A DNA stretch of 64,000 bases from Acidimicrobiales bacterium (lineage in GTDB: Bacteria > Actinomycetota > Acidimicrobiia > Acidimicrobiales > VFJN01). Location: assembly GCA_035316325.1 (NCBI GenBank), contig DATHJB010000212.1:62001-126000 (forward strand), in the 5' to 3' direction. A program made the position numbers and the translations under genes. The notes below the pieces were generated by a model, which ran no database searches, had not been told where the DNA came from, and saw only the letters and a program-made list of their open reading frames with translations. Below, piece by piece: positions 7,621 through 15,864 of the stretch (positions are counted from its first letter, which is position 1; every line of letters starts with the position of its first letter).

Positions 7621-9006
7621 ATGCCCGACCCGTCTGCCGACGACAACCCCCAGGCCCCCACCCCTGCCCCCGAGCACTCGAGCCCCGCTCCGCCGCCACC
7701 GCGGCATCGTCCGGCGCCCCCCACGGGTCCCCCCGTCGCTCCGCCGACCCCCCCGGCCGCCGGCCCGCCGATCACCCCGGCGGTGCCGGCGGTTCCGGCG
7801 GGCGGGTTGCCGCCGCTCGGCCCTCCTCCGCCGCCCGCTCCGCCCACCCACCCCGGCGCCGCCGCCGCACCTGCCCGCGGCGGCGGTGGCCGGGGTCGGC
7901 GGATCGCGGCCCCCGCCCTGGTCGTGGCACTGGCCCTGGCCAGCGGGACCGTCGGCGCCGTCGCCGCCACGGCCCTCGACGACGACTCGCCCCACGATGC
8001 CGTCACCAGCGACGCCCTCAGCTCCCTCGACCCGGTGTCCCAGGACAACGGCAACGCCGCCGCCGCCGACCCCGACGAGCCGCTGTCCCAGGCTGCCGCC
8101 AAGGTCCTGCCCAGCGTGGTGTCGATCACCGCCACCGACGGGCGCCAGAGCGGCGAGGGCTCCGGGGTCATCATCAGCAGCGACGGCCTCGTCCTCACCA
8201 ACAACCACGTCGTGGCGCTGGCGGCCGAAGGCGGACAGCTGGAGGTCACCCTCCCCGACGGCTCCACCGCCAACGCCAGCATCGAGGGCCGCGATCCCGC
8301 CAGCGACCTGGCCGTCATCCGGATCGAGGGCCAGGACGACCTGACCCCGGCCACGTTCGGCAGCAGCGACGACCTCTCCGTCGGCGACGCCGTGCTGGCG
8401 GTGGGCAGCCCCCTGGGCCTCGACGGCTCCGTCACCGCCGGCATCGTCAGCGCCAAGGACCGGGCCATCACGCTGGGCGAGGACACCGCGTCGTCCACCA
8501 CGGCCGTGGTCTCGGCCATCCAGACCGACGCTGCCATCAACCCTGGCAACTCCGGCGGCGCCCTGGTCGACAACGAGGGCCAGGTCGTCGGCATCAACAC
8601 GGCGATCGCCTCGCTGGCGTCGCCGCAGATGGCCGGCTCGCAGACCGGCAGCATCGGGCTCGGCTTCGCCATCCCGATCGGCCAGGCCCGCGACATCGCC
8701 GACCAGCTGGTCAACGACGGCGAGGCCACCCACGCCTTCCTGGGCGTCCAGATGGTGGACGACGAGGCGACCGCCGGGGCCACCCTGGCCGCGGTCGAGC
8801 CCGACAGCCCGGCCGCCAAGGCGGGCCTGCAGGAGGGCGACGTCGTCACCGGCATCGACGACGACCAGGTCGACGACGTGGCGTCGCTCACCGCCCGGAT
8901 CCGGGCCCACGCCCCGGGCGACAAGGTCACGCTGCAGGTCACCCGCGACGGCGACGAGCAAGAGGTCGAGGTGACGCTGGGGACGTTCCCCAACGAATCG
9001 TCGTAG
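7621..9006 (+). CDS. HtrA/DegP-family membrane serine protease with PDZ domain
   Basis: This 461-residue protein has a proline-rich cytoplasmic N-terminus (1-90), one membrane helix (95-119) and an exported trypsin-like domain. The catalytic triad is H196 (LTNNHVV), D229 (DPASDLAVIRI) and S311 (NPGNSGGALVD). A single PDZ domain (about 372-455) starts at FLGVQMVDD. This is the layout of actinobacterial HtrA/PepD, which degrades or chaperones misfolded proteins outside the membrane under envelope stress. It lies divergent from the sensor-kinase homologue, a pairing usually reflecting stress-regulated protease expression. Confidence 0.93.
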   Translation: MPDPSADDNPQAPTPAPEHSSPAPPPPRHRPAPPTGPPVAPPTPPAAGPPITPAVPAVPAGGLPPLGPPPPPAPPTHPGAAAAPARGGGGRGRRIAAPALVVALALASGTVGAVAATALDDDSPHDAVTSDALSSLDPVSQDNGNAAAADPDEPLSQAAAKVLPSVVSITATDGRQSGEGSGVIISSDGLVLTNNHVVALAAEGGQLEVTLPDGSTANASIEGRDPASDLAVIRIEGQDDLTPATFGSSDDLSVGDAVLAVGSPLGLDGSVTAGIVSAKDRAITLGEDTASSTTAVVSAIQTDAAINPGNSGGALVDNEGQVVGINTAIASLASPQMAGSQTGSIGLGFAIPIGQARDIADQLVNDGEATHAFLGVQMVDDEATAGATLAAVEPDSPAAKAGLQEGDVVTGIDDDQVDDVASLTARIRAHAPGDKVTLQVTRDGDEQEVEVTLGTFPNESS

Positions 9007-9088
9007 TCGCGCTACCCCTGGTGGTTGTCATCCCGGCGGCGCTGCGGTTGACTCCCCGCATGGCGGGCCCGACTTGAGGAGTGACCGG

Positions 9089-9289
9089 ATGTCGATCGCC
9101 AAGGTCATCGAGATCAGTGCGTCGTCGACCCAGGGCTTCGAGGATGCCATCAGCACGGGCATCGCTCGGGCGTCGGAGACGATCCACGGGATCGAAGGCG
9201 CCTGGGTGAAGGAGCAGAAGGTGGTGATCGTCGACAACCGGGTCACCGACTATCGGGTCAGCCTGGCCATCACCTTCAAGGTCGACTGA
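9089..9289 (+). CDS. Dodecin
   Basis: This 66-residue protein matches the dodecin family, small proteins that assemble into hollow dodecamers and store flavin or its degradation products. The pattern KVIEISASSTQGFEDAISTG, then ASETIHGIEGAWVKEQ and VTDYRVSLAITFKV, follows the beta-alpha-beta-beta layout of the family. The ATG at 9089 has a good ribosome site, GAGGAG, 7 nt upstream; an in-frame TTG 15 nt earlier would bury that site. It ends 11 nt before the first 54-bp palindromic element. Confidence 0.9.
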   Translation: MSIAKVIEISASSTQGFEDAISTGIARASETIHGIEGAWVKEQKVVIVDNRVTDYRVSLAITFKVD

Positions 9290-9300
9290 TCCCCAGCAAA

Positions 9301-9354
9301 CCGAACTTGCGTGGCTCGTGGTCGCTATGGCGCCACCTGCCACGCAATTTCGCG
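9301..9354. repeat. 54-bp palindromic intergenic element, copy A
   Basis: The outer arms CGAACTTGCGTGGC (9302-9315) and GCCACGCAATTTCG (9339-9352) pair at 13 of 14 positions. The core GGTCGCTATGGCGCC (9320-9334) recurs exactly, inverted, in copy C. The element fills the junction between convergent dodecin and amidohydrolase genes, ending one base before the latter's stop codon. It probably acts as a bidirectional terminator or a REP-like element. There is no T-tract beyond the arms. Confidence 0.75.
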
Positions 9355-9355
9355 T

Positions 9356-11026
9356 TCAGCCGCCGGGGAGGCTCACGTCGCTGTGCACCACCCGGCCGCC
9401 GACCACGGTGAGCCCCACGTCGAGTTCGGCGATCTTCTCGGGCGGGACGGTGGTCGGGTCCGACGACAGCACCACCAGGTCGGCCCGGAAGCCCTCGACG
9501 AGCCGGCCGGCCTCGTGCTCGCGCTGCTGGGCGGTGGCGCCGCCGACCGTGTACATCTCCACGGCCTCGGCGGCCGTCAGCGCCTGGTCGGGCTCGAAGC
9601 CGTGGCGGGTGACGGCCGCGGTGAGCGCGGCGAGCACGTCGGGCGGCTCGATCGGAGCGTCGGACGACCCCGCCAGCACCACGCCGGCGTCGCGCAGGGA
9701 CCGGAACGGGTAGGTGCACGGCGTCCGGTCGTCGCCGAGGCGCTCGCCCAGCCAATCGGCCTCGCTGCGCAGCGACAACGGCTGCACCACGGCGACCACG
9801 CCCAGGTCGGCGAAGCGCCGGGCCGACCCCCCGTCGAGCACCGAGGCGTGCTCGATGCGGTGGCGGGGGCTGGTGCCCGACGAGTCGGGGTAGCGGGCAG
9901 CCAGGTCGGCGAACAGGTCGAGCGCCACCTCGTTGGCGGCGTCGCCCACCGCGTGGATGCACACCTGCAGGCCCGCGAGGTGGGCGGCCTCCATGCGGGC
10001 GGCGGCGACGGCGGGGTCGAGCACCAGCCAGCCCAGCTCCGACGGGTCGTCGGCATAGGGCAAGTGCAGGGAGGCGCTGCGGGCGCCGAGGGTGCCGTCG
10101 AGGTAGAGCTTCACGCCGCCGACCACCCGGTTCCGGGCGGGGTCGTGCAGCGACGACGACGTGCGGGCGTCGATCGCCTTGGCCGGCTGGCCGCCGAGCA
10201 CGGCGTGGCTGCCGAGCCACAGGTCCTCGACGAAGATCATCATCCCGACGCTCTCCAGCTCGCCGGCCGGGCCGCCGGGGCCCTCGGCGTCGGTCTGGAG
10301 CACCGATGAGATGGCGGTGACACCCTGGGCGGCAAGGCCGCCGAAGACGTCGGGGGTCATCGCCCGCAGGGCGTCGAGGCCCGGCAGCGGCACGGCGCCG
10401 AGCAGGATCCGGGTGGCGGTCTCGCGGCAGACGCCGGTGAGGCGGCCGCGCTCGTCGCGGTCGAACGTGCCGCCGGGCGGGTTCTCCCGGACGCCGCGGA
10501 TGCCGGCGACCGCCAGGGCCACTGTGTTGCCCATCGACGTGTGCCCGTCGCGGGCCAGCAGCACGACCGCCCGGCCGGAGCCCACCTTGTCGAGCTCGGC
10601 GATGTTGGGCATCCGCCGCTCGACCAGCTGCTCGGCGGCGATCTTCACGCCCAGCACGAACTCCCCGGGCGGGGTGTCCTGGGCCCGGTCCGACAGGGCG
10701 TCGAGCACGTCGGCGATCGACCGGGCGGGGCTGAGGTCCAGGTGGAAGGCGTAGAAGCACATCGTGATCGGGTGCAGGTGCGCATCCACGAAGCCGGGGA
10801 GCAGGGCGCGGCCGGCAAGTTCGAGCACGGCCGGGCCGTCGCCGCCGAGGTCGCCGGTCTCGGGTAGCCCGAGGGCGCGGCGGCAGTCGTCTTCCGAGCC
10901 GACGGCGACGATGCGACCGTCCCGGGTGGCGACGGCATGGGCCTCGGGCCGTCGAGGGTCGACGGTGACGACGGGTCCGCCCCGGTAGAGCACGCCGCGG
11001 GCATCGGTCGCCGGATGCTGGACCAT
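9356..11026 (-). CDS. YtcJ-like metal-dependent amidohydrolase
   Basis: This 556-residue protein belongs to the amidohydrolase superfamily branch typified by YtcJ/N-substituted formamide deformylase. The N-terminal beta-sandwich LYRGGPVVTVDPRRPEAHAV is followed by LLPGFVDAHLHP with metal ligands H83 and H85. The later HAVGDAANEVALDLF and HRIEHASVLD segments carry further ligands, and SDAPIEPPDVLAALTAAV holds the metal-binding aspartate. No signal peptide is visible, so it acts in the cytoplasm on an unknown amide or formamide. The gene is monocistronic and divergent from the DUF2330 gene (70-bp gap). Confidence 0.85.
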   Translation of the reverse strand: MVQHPATDARGVLYRGGPVVTVDPRRPEAHAVATRDGRIVAVGSEDDCRRALGLPETGDLGGDGPAVLELAGRALLPGFVDAHLHPITMCFYAFHLDLSPARSIADVLDALSDRAQDTPPGEFVLGVKIAAEQLVERRMPNIAELDKVGSGRAVVLLARDGHTSMGNTVALAVAGIRGVRENPPGGTFDRDERGRLTGVCRETATRILLGAVPLPGLDALRAMTPDVFGGLAAQGVTAISSVLQTDAEGPGGPAGELESVGMMIFVEDLWLGSHAVLGGQPAKAIDARTSSSLHDPARNRVVGGVKLYLDGTLGARSASLHLPYADDPSELGWLVLDPAVAAARMEAAHLAGLQVCIHAVGDAANEVALDLFADLAARYPDSSGTSPRHRIEHASVLDGGSARRFADLGVVAVVQPLSLRSEADWLGERLGDDRTPCTYPFRSLRDAGVVLAGSSDAPIEPPDVLAALTAAVTRHGFEPDQALTAAEAVEMYTVGGATAQQREHEAGRLVEGFRADLVVLSSDPTTVPPEKIAELDVGLTVVGGRVVHSDVSLPGG

Positions 11027-11096
11027 GTGGGAACCGCAACGTACCCGCCCGCCGTCCTACCCGCTGAAAACCCTCGATGTTGTGGAGGAACTTGCG

Positions 11097-12143
11097 ATGC
11101 GACGAGCAGTGGTAGCTGCGTTGGCGGTGGTCCCGCTGTCGTTGACGATGGCGTCACCGGCCGGCGCGTGCGGTGGCCTGGTGGGCGAGAACGGCTCGAT
11201 CGAGCTGCTGCGCACCACCACGCTGGCGGCGTACAGCGACGGCGTGGAGCGGTACGTGACCGGCTTCGAGTTCACGGGCGAGGGCGAGGAGGTCGGGTCG
11301 ATCATCCCGCTGCCCGACGTGCCCACCGAGGTCATCAGGGGCGGCGACTGGACGCTGCAGCGCCTCTCCCAGGAGGTCGCCCCGCCGGCTCCGGAGGCGG
11401 CCGCCTCGTTGGGCGCCGACTCCGACACGTCGGCCGGCGCGGAGATCATCCTGGAGACCCAGATCGACGCCCTCGACATCACCGTGCTCAAGGGCGGCGG
11501 CGACGAGGTGGGGGACTGGGCCACCGAGAACGGCTTCCTGCTCACCCCCGACGCCCCCGAGGTGCTCGACTTCTACGCCGAGCGCTCGCCTGTGTTCATG
11601 GCGGCCCGCTTCGACGCCGATCGGGCCGAGGAGCTGGGCCAGGGCGCCGGCGACAGCACGCCGATCATGGCCACGATCCCGACCGACGATCCCTGGGTGC
11701 CGCTGCGCATCCTCGGCCTTGGTCTCGACGACGACCAGGTGGTGGAGGCCGACGTCTTCATGCTCACCGACGAGGAGCCCGACCTGCTCGCCGGCGGCGC
11801 GGGCGTCGACGTGGTGCGCAGCGAGGCGGCGTCTGACCTGCTGCTCGACGACCTGCGCTCCGACGTGGGGATGGAGTGGGTGCCGGAGTCGATGTGGCTC
11901 TCGTACCTGCAGGTGAACACGCCGGCGGGCGACCTCGACTTCGACCTGGCGGCGTCGACCGAGCCGGATACCACACCGTCGCTGGTCGATGCCGGCGTCG
12001 ACGCTCCCCAGGCCCTGCGGCTGGAGTTGGATGGCCCCGGGCCCGCCCTGTGGCCCGTGGTCCTGGGCGCCGGTGCCGGTCTCGCCGCCCTGGTCCTGGG
12101 CATCCGCCGTTCCCGCCTCGCCGGCCGCCGGATGCCGATCTGA
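11097..12143 (+). CDS. DUF2330-family secreted protein with C-terminal membrane anchor
   Basis: The ATG at 11097 (RBS GGAGG) gives 348 residues. The frame is open upstream, but only this start places a signal peptide (MRRAVVAALAVVPLSLTMASPAGA) at the N-terminus. The mature protein begins CGGLVGENGSIELLRTTTLAAY, a signature of DUF2330 proteins, whose function is unknown. A C-terminal hydrophobic helix (VVLGAGAGLAALVLGI) followed by arginines indicates a membrane anchor, so the body faces outside. The stop overlaps the next ATG by one base (TGATG), so it is co-translated with the cupredoxin. Confidence 0.8.
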   Translation: MRRAVVAALAVVPLSLTMASPAGACGGLVGENGSIELLRTTTLAAYSDGVERYVTGFEFTGEGEEVGSIIPLPDVPTEVIRGGDWTLQRLSQEVAPPAPEAAASLGADSDTSAGAEIILETQIDALDITVLKGGGDEVGDWATENGFLLTPDAPEVLDFYAERSPVFMAARFDADRAEELGQGAGDSTPIMATIPTDDPWVPLRILGLGLDDDQVVEADVFMLTDEEPDLLAGGAGVDVVRSEAASDLLLDDLRSDVGMEWVPESMWLSYLQVNTPAGDLDFDLAASTEPDTTPSLVDAGVDAPQALRLELDGPGPALWPVVLGAGAGLAALVLGIRRSRLAGRRMPI

Positions 12144-12703
12144 TGGCCACCTCGACTGACCAGGTGTCGCCGGGCTCGACGGTTGCGGCCGCGGGCCCGG
12201 CGGCTCCGGCCGCTCCCTCCGGGGTCCGACGCCGGGGCCGGGGTCGGGGTCGGGGTCGGCTGGGTCGTGTCGTCGTCGCCGGGGTCGTGGCCCTGGCGGC
12301 GACGGGGGCCGGGTATGGGTACGAGGCGATCACGGGCGACGAGGCGCCGCCACCCGCCCTGCTCGGGCCGGGCGACGTCACCGTGCGGGTCGGCATCGAG
12401 CACTCGCTGTACGACGTGGACGAGATCCACGTGGTGGAGGGCACCCGGGTCCGGTTCGTGGTCGACAACGGCGACCCGATCGGCCACGAGCTGATCACCG
12501 GCCCGCCGGCGATCCACGTCCAGCACGCCAACGGCACCCACCCGCAGCACGCGAGCATCCCGGGCGAGGTGTCGGTCGGCGGCGGCGACCTGGCGATCAC
12601 CACATTCGAGTTCGACGACGTCGGCGAGTTTGAGTTCGCGTGTCATCTGCCCCGCCATTACGAATACGGGATGCACGGGATCGTGGTGGTGGAGCCGCGC
12701 TAG
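12143..12703 (+). CDS. Membrane-anchored cupredoxin (plastocyanin-like)
   Basis: This 186-residue protein has a short cytoplasmic N-terminus with an RGRGRGRGR repeat (encoded by tandem GGGGTC units), a membrane helix (42-60) and an exported beta-sandwich. Type-1 copper ligands are visible: H115 in GHELITG, and C167, H172 and M177 in CHLPRHYEYGM, with the C-x4-H-x4-M spacing of plastocyanins. It should bind copper and carry electrons or buffer copper outside the membrane. The TGATG overlap with the DUF2330 gene indicates a two-gene unit. Confidence 0.85.
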   Translation: MATSTDQVSPGSTVAAAGPAAPAAPSGVRRRGRGRGRGRLGRVVVAGVVALAATGAGYGYEAITGDEAPPPALLGPGDVTVRVGIEHSLYDVDEIHVVEGTRVRFVVDNGDPIGHELITGPPAIHVQHANGTHPQHASIPGEVSVGGGDLAITTFEFDDVGEFEFACHLPRHYEYGMHGIVVVEPR

Positions 12704-12906
12704 GGGCGGGGGATACAGCCGGAGGCGGCGTCGACGATGTTGCGTCCGTCGGCCTCGGTGCAGTAGTCGATCCGCTCGGGGCTCGTGTCGGCCAGCGACG
12801 TCGCACACCCTGTGAGCAGGTACAACGCAGTAGCAGCTGGGATTCCCAGCAGCCAGCGGGTCGTGTGGTTGCCCCAAGCCCGCCCGGTGACGCGTTCCGT
12901 GCTCAT
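12700..12906 (-). CDS. Small putative lipoprotein
   Basis: This 68-residue protein has a signal peptide with twin hydrophobic stretch WLLGIPAATALYLLTGC; LLTGC is a clear lipobox. The mature part (about 35 residues) contains two cysteines that could pair (DYCTEA and SGCIPRP). No family is recognised. It overlaps the convergent cupredoxin gene by 4 nt and is divergent from the acetoacetyl-CoA synthetase gene. Confidence 0.65.
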   Translation of the reverse strand: MSTERVTGRAWGNHTTRWLLGIPAATALYLLTGCATSLADTSPERIDYCTEADGRNIVDAASGCIPRP

Positions 12907-13044
12907 GTGCTGACGTCTCGTCGTTGGCGCAAGTTACACGGGCGTGATCGGCTACGCAAGAAGTTGTGTCGGTCACGTTACGTGGCTGACGATGACGAGT
13001 GCCCTACACGGAGCGTGGTGGGATCACACGGCTATGTTCGGGGA

Positions 13045-15054
13045 ATGTCGGAGCGCGGTGAGCTTCTCTGGAAACCGCCCGCCGACGTCCTGGACCACAG
13101 CGAGGTCGGACGGTACATCCGTTGGCTCGGTGACAAGGGGATGTCGTTCGCGGGCTATCAGGATCTATGGCGGTGGTCGGTCGACGACCTCGAGGCGTTC
13201 TGGGGGTCGCTCTGGGAGTACTTCGACATCCAGGCGACCACCCCGCCCGAGATGGTGCTCGGCGACGAGTCCCGCACGGGGTTCATGCCCGGGCGCCTGC
13301 CGGCGCACCGCTGGTTCCCCGGCGCCACGCTCAACTACGCGTCACATGCGCTGCGGGGTGCGGGGCGGGCCGTCGGGCCGGCGTTGATCGCCCACTCGCA
13401 GAGCCGGGCGCCGGTGTCGCTGTCGGCCTCGGAGCTCTCCGAGCAGGTGACCCGCTGCCGGGCGGGGCTGGAGCGGCTGGGCGTCGGGCGTGGCGACCGG
13501 GTGGCCGCCTACCTGCCCAACATCCCCGAGGCGGTGGTGGCCCTGCTGGCGACGGCGAGCCTGGGGGCGATCTGGTCGTCGTGCGCCCCGGAGTTCGGCA
13601 CCCGCTCGGTGCTCGACCGGCTGCGGCAGATCGAGCCGGTGGTGCTGCTGGCGGTCGACGGCTACCGCTACGGCGCCAAGGAGATCGACCGGGTGGGCGA
13701 GGTGGCGGCGATCCGGGCCGACCTGCCGACGGTCCGCTCGGTCGTCACCGTGCCCTACCTCGATCCGGGGGCACGGCTCGACGGGTCGCTGACCTGGGAC
13801 GAGCTGCTCGCCGACCCCGGCAGCTCCGCTGGCGGGGCCGGTGCCGACGTCGAGGCGCTGCCGGTGCCGTTCGACCATCCGCTCTACGTCCTCTACTCGT
13901 CGGGCACCACCGGCCTGCCGAAGCCGATCGTGCACGGCCACGGCGGCATCCTGCTGGAGCACTGCAAGGCGCTCTCGCTGCACAGCGACCTCGGGCCGGG
14001 CGACCGCTTCTTCTGGTTCAGCACCACCGGCTGGATGATGTGGAACTTCCTGGTGTCGGGCCTCCTGGTGGGGGCGACGCCGGTGCTGTTCGACGGCGAC
14101 CCCGGGTCTCCCGACCTGGGCTCGTTGTGGCGCCTGGCCGGCGAGGTGGGCGTCACCTACTTCGGCACGTCGGCGCCGTACCTGCTGGCGTGCCGCAAGG
14201 CCGGGGTGTCGCCGGGGGCGGAGGCCGACCTGTCGAAGGTGCGCACCATCGGGTCGACGGGGGCGCCGCTGCCGCCCGAGGGCTTCCGCTGGGTGCACGA
14301 CGAGCTGGGCGACCACGCCGTGCTGGCGTCGATCAGCGGCGGCACCGATGTGTGCACGGCGTTCGTCGGCGGCAGCCCGCTGATGCCGGTGCGGGCGGGG
14401 GAGATCCCGTGCCGCTACCTGGGCGCCAAGGTCGAGGCGTTCGACGAGGAGGGCGAGTCGGTGGTCGGGCGGCAGGGGGAGCTGGTGATCAGCGCCCCGC
14501 TGCCGTCGATGCCGGTGGGGTTCTGGGGCGACGTCGACGGCTCGCGCTACCGGGCCGCCTACTTCGAGGGCTTTCCGGGCGTGTGGACCCACGGCGACTG
14601 GATCACGCTCTACGAGGACGGCGCCTGCGTGATCACCGGGCGATCCGACGCCACGCTCAACCGGGGCGGCGTCCGGATGGGCACGGCCGAGCTGTACTCG
14701 GTGGTCGACGCCCAGCCCGAGGTGGCCGACAGCCTGGTGATCCACCTGGAGGACTCGGAAGGGGGAGGGCCGGGCCGCCTCCTGCTGTTCGTGCAGCTCG
14801 CCGAGGGCGCGGCGCTCGACGACGCCCTCCGCTCCCGCATCGCCCGGGCCCTGCGCTCCGAGCTGTCCCCCCGCCACGTCCCCGACGAGATCCACGCCGT
14901 CCCCGGCATCCCCCGCACCCTCTCCGGCAAGAAGCTCGAGATCCCGGTCAAACGCATCCTCACCGGCACCCCACCCGACGCCGCCGCCAGCCGCGGCAGC
15001 CTCACCAACCCCGAGACCCTCGACGCCTTCACCCCCTTCGCGATCGATCCCTAG
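13045..15054 (+). CDS. Acetoacetyl-CoA synthetase
   Basis: This 669-residue ANL-superfamily ligase activates acetoacetate to acetoacetyl-CoA through an acyl-adenylate, linking ketone-body or polyhydroxybutyrate breakdown to central metabolism. The N-terminal segment MSERGELLWKPPADV...FAGYQDLWRWSVDDLEAFW is specific to acetoacetyl-CoA synthetases. The ATP-binding P-loop reads YSSGTTGLPKPIVHGHGG. The C-terminal lysine region is LSGKKLEIPVKRIL. The ATG at 13045 begins the family-specific N-terminus; the open frame extends further upstream without homology. Its stop overlaps the convergent HEPN gene (CTAG). Confidence 0.92.
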   Translation: MSERGELLWKPPADVLDHSEVGRYIRWLGDKGMSFAGYQDLWRWSVDDLEAFWGSLWEYFDIQATTPPEMVLGDESRTGFMPGRLPAHRWFPGATLNYASHALRGAGRAVGPALIAHSQSRAPVSLSASELSEQVTRCRAGLERLGVGRGDRVAAYLPNIPEAVVALLATASLGAIWSSCAPEFGTRSVLDRLRQIEPVVLLAVDGYRYGAKEIDRVGEVAAIRADLPTVRSVVTVPYLDPGARLDGSLTWDELLADPGSSAGGAGADVEALPVPFDHPLYVLYSSGTTGLPKPIVHGHGGILLEHCKALSLHSDLGPGDRFFWFSTTGWMMWNFLVSGLLVGATPVLFDGDPGSPDLGSLWRLAGEVGVTYFGTSAPYLLACRKAGVSPGAEADLSKVRTIGSTGAPLPPEGFRWVHDELGDHAVLASISGGTDVCTAFVGGSPLMPVRAGEIPCRYLGAKVEAFDEEGESVVGRQGELVISAPLPSMPVGFWGDVDGSRYRAAYFEGFPGVWTHGDWITLYEDGACVITGRSDATLNRGGVRMGTAELYSVVDAQPEVADSLVIHLEDSEGGGPGRLLLFVQLAEGAALDDALRSRIARALRSELSPRHVPDEIHAVPGIPRTLSGKKLEIPVKRILTGTPPDAAASRGSLTNPETLDAFTPFAIDP

Positions 15055-15719
15055 GCCCGCCGCCCCAGCACCCCCGCCGTCCGCGTCACCTCCACCATCC
15101 AGGCGTGGCTGTCGGAGCAGATCCAACCGGTCAGCTCCAGGAGCTGCTCGTGATCCCGTCGCAGGTCGCGCTGATGGATCGGCTCGTGGTGGGCGATGCG
15201 GTTCCGGAGGTAGTGCAGCCGCTGGATGCGGTCGTCGACGTCGTGTCGCACGGAGCGGGCGTCGTTGCTCGTGGGGTGAAGGGGGAAGGCTGCCGCCAGG
15301 GCCGGGACCCACAGGGAGGTCAGGTAGGCGCCCTTGCAGAGGTACCGCCAGAAGCCGAACGGCAGCTCGGCGATGACCTTGCCGTGCAACTCGGGGAGGC
15401 CGCCGCGGGTGGCTCGCTGTCGGGCTTCGGCGACGACGGCAAGAGGACGGCGGCCGGGCTTGCCGGGGAAGAGCTGGCTGCGCCGGTACCAGGTCGTCGG
15501 CCAGTTGCGGGCCGTTGCGTGGCGGACGAGGGCGGTGTCCAGGGCGTTGCGGAACACGACCTCCAGGCGGCCGAGGTCCTCGTGGAAGGCGCCGCTGATC
15601 GCCGTGTTCCAGTCGTAGAGCCGGATCGCGCCTGGAAGGTCGTGGGCCGATGCGGTGTAGGAGCGAAGTCGTTCGGCCGTGAGACGCGAGGCGATGACTG
15701 CGTGATTGATCGTTGACAT
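15051..15719 (-). CDS. Abi-like HEPN-domain protein (candidate defence RNase)
   Basis: This 222-residue protein resembles Abi_2-type abortive-infection proteins. It opens with ASRLTAERLRSYTASA and IRLYDWNTAISGAFHEDLG. Its C-terminal half carries the HEPN signature: the conserved segment RIQRLHYLRNRIAHHEPI holds R172-x4-H177, the catalytic motif of HEPN ribonucleases. The ATG at 15719 was preferred over an upstream one because family similarity starts there. It stands alone: no antitoxin or partner defence gene is adjacent. It may degrade RNA on phage attack, but that is inferred from the family. Confidence 0.75.
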   Translation of the reverse strand: MSTINHAVIASRLTAERLRSYTASAHDLPGAIRLYDWNTAISGAFHEDLGRLEVVFRNALDTALVRHATARNWPTTWYRRSQLFPGKPGRRPLAVVAEARQRATRGGLPELHGKVIAELPFGFWRYLCKGAYLTSLWVPALAAAFPLHPTSNDARSVRHDVDDRIQRLHYLRNRIAHHEPIHQRDLRRDHEQLLELTGWICSDSHAWMVEVTRTAGVLGRRA

Positions 15720-15774
15720 CCGCCGTCTCCCGGCTAACCTTGCGTCTCGAAAGCCCCGGAACCGTCCCTGCTTC

Positions 15775-15804
15775 GGCAAACGGCCGGGGTTACGCCGTTT
15801 TGCC
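15775..15804. terminator. Hairpin between P450 3' end and HEPN gene
   Basis: GGCAAACGGC (15775-15784) pairs with GCCGTTTTGCC (15794-15804) with one bulged base, across a 9-nt loop. It sits upstream of the HEPN gene and downstream of the P450 gene on the minus strand, so it could terminate P450 transcription. The T-tract is lacking. Confidence 0.35.
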
Positions 15805-15864
15805 CGGGTTACGGCTCCCGCTGCCGCCAGACGATGGCCAGAGTAGTGGCCGTGCCGGGCGGGC

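Noticed and set aside
9040-9088. TTGACT at about 9049 as a dodecin promoter
   Set aside because: No acceptable -10 hexamer at the right spacing.
12236-12262. Tandem GGGGTC units as a possible regulatory G-quadruplex repeat
   Set aside because: They lie inside the cupredoxin coding region and encode the basic RGRGRG segment before the membrane helix. A DNA role is unsupported.
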